From: Artemisia argyi
Lineage: Eukaryota > Streptophyta > Magnoliopsida > Asterales > Asteraceae
NCBI GenBank assembly: GCA_030686995.1
Contig: CM060685.1
Span: 128,861,823 to 128,925,822, forward strand
DNA: 64,000 nt
Direction: 5' to 3'
A program made the position numbers and the translations under genes. This document shows positions 58,973 to 64,000 of this stretch, one piece after another (within the stretch, counting starts at the first letter, position 1; each line of letters begins with the position of its first letter). Below the pieces are notes generated by a model. That model did not search any database and had not been told where the DNA came from. It worked only from the letters and a program-made list of their open reading frames with translations.

Positions 58973-60775
58973 ATGTCTTATTCTGACCCTCTTGTCTGTC
59001 AATGTTGTGGTAGTTCTTATAATGGTGGTAATTGCCCCAGTTGTGGCATGGTAGAGTCAGGAAACGGGTCTGTCTATAACCAGAATCCCCATTCCTACCC
59101 TGACATGACTGATTCATTCGATCAGCTTCCACACCATGAGACTCAGCAGTTTAACTGTTGTGAGTATTGTGGTGGTTCACACTACAGTTCTGATTGTCAA
59201 ACTAGGAATCAGTTTGTCTATGAACAGGTTCCTAATAACAATTATGACTTAAACACATACGACTCACAACCACATCAGTTCAACTGTTGTGAGTACTATG
59301 GAGGTCCTCACTTTAGCTCTGATTGTCAAACAAGGAAACCATTTCCTTGTAACAATTACAACTATTCGTTTCAAGACCTACCTCCACAGTGCCAAATGAT
59401 CCAAGCAACTCCTCAGGAAACTCACCAAGACTTTTGTCTAGAGGTTCTTGAGAAACTTAAAAACATTAAGGAGGAGTTAGCTAATATGTCGTTTCACAAT
59501 GCACCAAGTTTTTCTTGTGTATATTGTGGGGGTCCTCATGATAATTTCAAATGTCAACCGTATTATAAACCTGAACATTGTTCTAGTTCTGATACATCCG
59601 GTTTTGACACATCCACACCCCCACAATCTCCACTCATTTCATATTCTCGTGATAAATCTATCGCGGAATTACTTGCTGAAGAACGTTCAGCTAGAGACAA
59701 AAGAAGCATGGAAGAATTACTAGTCTTAGAACAAGCAGCTATAACACGTACCAAATTTCAAAATGCTGCTCTTCTCGATGAAGATGATGAAAGTGATGAT
59801 ACCTCATCAAGTTCATCAGTTGAGACTCCTTCCATGGGTATACAGGGAGAAAAGAGTATGGGAGAATTACTAGCAGCAGAACAAATGGAAATTATAAAAT
59901 CCATGTATGCTAGTCCTGCTCAGCTCCCTGAGTCTGCTGTTATCACACCCGAGTTTCCCACTCACTCTCTGAGCATGGGGGACGAGCATCTTGACACAAT
60001 TCCTGCAAAGGAATCTGACGAATTCATAAAGTCTAGTGTTGAGAACCTTGTCCCAATCCCAAGTGAGTCACAGGGGACTTTTGATCTTATGTGTGATATT
60101 CCTTCCACCCCTGATAATCCAAATGAACAAATTGAGACTGTCTCTGATTCCAGTAATGATTGTTTATCTTATGGAGACATCGAATTTGTTGATGCATCAC
60201 TTCCCGAGTCTAATGTTGACTATCTTCTTGAAGAGTTAGCTGATGAACTCTTTCATATGGATCCCATCCCACCAAGGGATAAAAATGAAGTCTTTGACTT
60301 TGAAGCGGATTTGAGAGAGTTAGAATTCTTACGTACTCATGATCCTTCGATTGAACTCACTCAGATCAATCCACTTCCTCCGGAAAGTGAAAATGATTTG
60401 GATGAATTCGAGGCTTTTATGACTGAAGATAGTTCAATTTCATACGAAGTTGATGATAACTATCTTGATCCTGAGGGGGACATTCTTTTTCTAGAAAGTT
60501 TGTTAAACGAAGATACATTTCCCCCTCTTCCACCAAAACAACTTCATAATGAGGAAATCAAATCAGTTGAGGAATCTGATCAATTTCCTGAGATCAAGCT
60601 TAAGGACTTGCCTCCTCCACTTGAATATGCATTTCTTGAGGAGGAAGTTCTTATCTTAATTGCTATTCAGATCTCCCTACTTTCCTTCACCTACCAGGTG
60701 ATTTCTCCTGTTCTTCACTCCTTCGGGAATGAAGACACTATCTTTGACCCCGGCATTCTCATTTATAAATTTTGA
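58973..60775 (+). CDS. 600-residue ORF of the pol-less LTR element, with repeated CCHC-like motifs
   Basis: The ATG at 58973 gives MSYSDPLVCQCCGSSYNGGN and a stop at 60775. The first quarter carries four Cys-rich motifs: CQCCGSSYNGGNCPSC, CEYCGGSHYSSDC, CEYYGGPHFSSDC (second Cys changed to Tyr) and CVYCGGPHDNFKC. The spacing C-x2-C-x3-H-x4-C is one residue shorter than the classical retroviral knuckle. The middle repeats S(M/I)xELLxxEQ modules (SIAELLAEERS, SMEELLVLEQA, SMGELLAAEQM), and the last half is strongly acidic with many PxPPE words. Similar proteins occur in many Asteraceae retrotransposons ahead of or instead of gag. RNA or tRNA binding is plausible from the Cys/His motifs but not shown. 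The frame is free of stops, in contrast with most repeats here. Confidence 0.85.
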   Translation: MSYSDPLVCQCCGSSYNGGNCPSCGMVESGNGSVYNQNPHSYPDMTDSFDQLPHHETQQFNCCEYCGGSHYSSDCQTRNQFVYEQVPNNNYDLNTYDSQPHQFNCCEYYGGPHFSSDCQTRKPFPCNNYNYSFQDLPPQCQMIQATPQETHQDFCLEVLEKLKNIKEELANMSFHNAPSFSCVYCGGPHDNFKCQPYYKPEHCSSSDTSGFDTSTPPQSPLISYSRDKSIAELLAEERSARDKRSMEELLVLEQAAITRTKFQNAALLDEDDESDDTSSSSSVETPSMGIQGEKSMGELLAAEQMEIIKSMYASPAQLPESAVITPEFPTHSLSMGDEHLDTIPAKESDEFIKSSVENLVPIPSESQGTFDLMCDIPSTPDNPNEQIETVSDSSNDCLSYGDIEFVDASLPESNVDYLLEELADELFHMDPIPPRDKNEVFDFEADLRELEFLRTHDPSIELTQINPLPPESENDLDEFEAFMTEDSSISYEVDDNYLDPEGDILFLESLLNEDTFPPLPPKQLHNEEIKSVEESDQFPEIKLKDLPPPLEYAFLEEEVLILIAIQISLLSFTYQVISPVLHSFGNEDTIFDPGILIYKF

Positions 60776-61697
60776 GCCAGGTGTCATTATATCTTATCGG
60801 AGTGGAACTTTCACGTGCTTCAAATGTTTATCCAAATATTTTGAATGAAAGTCCGATTGAGATTGTCTCTTCCACTTACTTCCCCATGGACAAATGAATT
60901 TGGGGTCGAGTCAAGTTAGCGACTCGGTAATCAAAAACAGTAGCATGTATATAGGGTTTTCACCCTAGTGTGGGGGAGATACCCCACATGTTGTATATAT
61001 ATGTATATCCTAAAAAAAAAAAATGTGTGTACATAAACTTAAATAAAGGCTATAGAGTATTTTCTTCTTACGTTCTAAGTGTTGGTTTAACACCCGGTAC
61101 TTTGAATATTGAGGACAATATTCAGTTCTAAGTGTGGGGGGAGATTCGTTATTCTAACGAATTTAAACACATGTTCCATCAAGAACCCCCATTTTAGCCC
61201 AAATTTTAAAATTTTTTCTCACTTAGAACGCAATAAATGGTTATCAGTCCGCCATGTCCAACCCACATAAGGATTGGCTAATCCAGGAGCAAACGGTTCT
61301 TGGTAAAGATAACTCAAACCCGTTTATGGCTTGCAATTTGCCCAAAATTGTATGGTACCTCAACTCCCCATATCCCAAAAAGCAAATGAGTTGGCTAGCC
61401 CGCAAGATTATGGCTTATGGTAAAGGCAGTGGAAAAACCATAATTGGTAATCAGCTCACCAAGATGTTGACTATTCCATCAAGAGTTGGCTAGTCCAGAA
61501 GCAAACGGCTTTTGGTAAAGACAAATCAAATCCGTTGACAGCTGGTGGTTTGCTCAAAATCACACGGTTATCAGGTGTAACACAGTTCTCACACCTGGCT
61601 ACTCCAGAAGTGATGGCTTTTGGTAAAGAGTTTTTCAAATCCATTAAGTTTTTCTCAAAAGATTGCTAGGGACTAGCAATAGTTTAGTGTGAGGGAT
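60776..61697 (+). other. 3' non-coding part of the pol-less element
   Basis: It contains the AGTGTGGGGGGAGATTC and GTGTGGGGGAGATACC words common before the 3' LTR of plant gypsy elements. Then come four degenerate units of roughly 95-125 bp beginning near 61266, 61390, 61484 and 61594 (GGCTA(G/A)(T/C)CCAGAAGC, then TGG(C)TTTTGGTAAAGA). No further ORF. Confidence 0.65.
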
Positions 61698-64000
61698 TGA
61701 TGAGTGTTTAAATACTCATCATTTTATACTAATCTGAGCTGCCAAAACATACAAAAAACACTCAAATATGCATCAAAATAATTAAAATATCTTAGAAGTG
61801 TGTTTTATATGTTTCAAATGCAAAATATGCAAAAACTGATGAAAAACGTACAAAGTTTGCATAATTGGCAGTTTCAGTCCCTCAAGTTTCATAAATTGGC
61901 AAAACTAGTCCCTGGTTATTCTAAAAACTTGAAAAAGTCACCAAAGGTCCTTTTTAATCATAAAGTTACATATTTAGTCCTTTGGTGCAAAGTTTCATAA
62001 AATTACAAGTTTAGTCCCTATACTTTGGAAATTGACATAATTGGTCCCTGGGATGTAAAAACTTTGAGAAAAATCAATATTGGTCCTTGTACTAATAATC
62101 TTTTGCAGGAATGGTCCTTGGGTGATAAGTTTGGTGAAATTACATAATTAGTCCCTGAAGTTTGGTGAATTGGCAAAAATAGTCCTCGGGTATTTCAAAA
62201 GTGAAATATATCAAAAATACCCGTGTACTATTCATTTATGGCAAATTAGGTCCTTATATGAACTTTAGGAAAATACCAATTCAGACCCTCAACTTTGAAT
62301 AAATTACAAATTTGGTCCTTGTGATAAGTTACTAATACAAACGGACCCTTAGTATTTATATAAACCTAAACCTAGTCCAAATCCAACACAACAGCCCACC
62401 CACCTTACCCTTTATCCCCTAGCCCATTTCCCAGCCCACTTCCTAACCAAGCCCACCCTTTAATATTAAAACGGGTCAACGCCCCGTTTGACCAAACCAT
62501 CCAGTCACCACCTTCCCTCCCAAACCATACCACCATCACAGACCACCCTCCACCTATCTGGTTTCTTCACCACTTGTCCACCCACCTTTCCAACCTTATC
62601 CCTCCACCTCTACATACTTCTAAACCCATTTAAACCCTTGAATTACTCACACGCAACCCCAACTGACCCTTGGACTATTTTGGCGCCAAAAAGCAGGTTT
62701 GAACGGCTAGGATGATTGGGACCAATCCAATGGTCCACAACTGATGGGAAAGTCTTGGAAAGCTGCAAGGACCCTTATTATCATCTATATATCAAGAATG
62801 AAGCAGAGATGATAGAGTATTAGATTAGGTTTAGTTTAATTAAATCGTATGTAGTGTAGTTTACATTTTCAGTTGTAATTTCCATCAAAATCACTTGTAA
62901 TCAGTTATCTTAGTGTAATTTGATCTTTCTTAAACCTTTAATTGCACTCTTGTTAATTAAAATTCGTATTTAGTAAATTTATGTGAAATTGACAAATTCA
63001 CATAACCTTGTTATTTGTTGTTGTTTGTTGGTTCTCTCAGCTCACATAAGCCTTGACAAAGCTCTTGTAAGCTATTGGATACCCTAAAAGTCAGTTTAGA
63101 ATAGAAAAGTAAAAATACTAAAAATAATCAAGAAAATATAAAGAAAATAAAAAAATAGTGTTTGAGGAAAGATAGAAGCTGAGCAAGGTGTGATTCTGGA
63201 TTGTATATGGTATTAGTAACCTTGTGGAAGGTTGTTAGGTATATCTTGGTCCTTATTTCCATAACCTCAGCTTGAACTCATTTGTAAGTCTCAAAGTTTG
63301 ATTCTTCATATTATCAATATTGTTGTTATTTGTAGTAATTTAGTGGTCATTCAATTTCATTTGGTATATCTAATCTGTTTCAATCATAAAATCAGTAGAG
63401 TTAGTTTAAAAATCTAATAGTTATAGTGTAATAAGTTATTAAGGGGGTGTTTGGCTCAGTTTGATACTGAGTGTGTTTGGTAGTGTTAGTTGTCTAGGAT
63501 AGTCTAAGCATACTACTTTAGGTCATATTAGGTTATAGTGGTCTTAAAACACAGGCTTCAAACAACCAAAAGTCAAAATCGAAATCCAATTCCCTTGACA
63601 GTTAACTGTCAAGGATTTTGGATCCACAAATCTTAAGTTCTCATCACAAGTAAGTAAGTTAGCTTATTTTAGTTTAGTTATAGCTTAATTAGTCACAATC
63701 AATCATAAAATCAAGAGCTGAACTCAATAAAGTCAACCTATTAGTTTTTCTTAAAAGTCAAAAATTGCATGTTCTTCAAATTTTCCAAATCTTGGGAGAT
63801 TTTTATTGAATTTTGTAAAAGGAATTAGGTATTGTGCTTTTCAGATATTATAGTCTACCACCTCAACTATTGATTCCCACCCTTATCTCATTTTTGTGAA
63901 TTTTGTACTGGGCCCCACAAGCTTGGAAACACAACTGCAGGGAGAACATCTCCCCTGTGCAGCAGACATCACACCCACACCACCACCTTTGGTGGTGTTT
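61698..64000 (+). repeat. 3' LTR (cut by the window edge)
   Basis: Repeats 54910-57217 with about 27 substitutions by eye and a 5-bp difference near the start (TCTAAAGTAAATACTC in the 5' LTR, TTTAAATACTC here). The last visible base corresponds to 57217. Confidence 0.92.

Larger units (their letters stand above)
54910..64000 (+). mobile_element. Large pol-less LTR element (LARD-like) with one intact ORF
   Basis: A 5' LTR (54910-58673) and 3' LTR (61698 to beyond 64000) flank only about 3 kb. A primer-binding site complementary to tRNA-Asp type sequence lies just after the 5' LTR. One 600-residue ORF (58973-60775) fills most of the interior. A purine run (GTGTGAGGGAT) precedes the 3' LTR. No protease, RT, RNase H or integrase is present, so movement would need proteins from a relative; the primer site points to Athila/Tat-type gypsy elements. 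The LTRs are about 1% different by eye over the visible 2.3 kb plus one small indel, so insertion is recent. The target duplication (left flank GACTC) cannot be tested because the right end is outside the window. Confidence 0.88.

Overview
This window looks like nuclear DNA of a flowering plant, most likely from the daisy family (Asteraceae). That family call is an inference from the style of several repeat proteins: the LTR-element ORF at 58973, the LINE ORF1 at 44340 and the SIRE-like ORF at 51573. The sequence is AT-rich, coding pieces are split by GT..AG introns, and mobile DNA dominates. Only one gene looks like an intact host gene: a six-exon bHLH transcription factor of the UNE10/PIF8 type on the minus strand (34094-36587).

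Layout. 1-5643 (-): the N-terminal part and Rep (HUH) domain of a Helitron protein in seven exons, running off the left edge; a copia-like 3' end lies in one intron. 5644-8770: non-coding DNA and two decayed small genes, one Myb/SANT-like. 8771-10110 (-): a solo copia LTR with a 5-bp target duplication. 10176-10632: a third decayed small gene. 11583-25176: a 13.6-kb Mutator-like element (MULE) with long terminal inverted repeats and a perfect 9-bp target duplication. It carries fragments of a DnaJ gene and an SLX9-like ribosome-biogenesis gene, and is itself invaded by a 5.2-kb Helitron (carrying NOP10 and TPX2 fragments), a SINE, two hAT-type elements and a Mutator-type MITE. 25186-27513: AT-rich, no gene. 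27514-33966: a copia element with nearly identical LTRs but a wrecked pol, inserted 127 bp beyond the stop codon of the UNE10/PIF8 gene and facing it. 37203-44340: old LTR-type sequence split by a 4.3-kb non-autonomous CACTA element with a 3-bp target duplication. 44340-46380: decayed LINE ORF1. 46417-54560 (-): a SIRE/Maximus-like copia 3' end with LTR, env-like remnants and a second related LTR. 54910-64000: a recent LTR element with 3.76-kb LTRs, a tRNA-Asp-type primer site and a single intact 600-residue ORF but no pol; its 3' LTR runs off the right edge.

The strongest story is the nested, gene-capturing MULE/Helitron complex at 11583-25176, in which every insertion can be peeled off by its target duplication or by restored homology of the flanks. 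The second is the pol-less 54910 element. No bacterial-type features (operons, CRISPR, ribosome binding sites) and no RNA genes were recognised.
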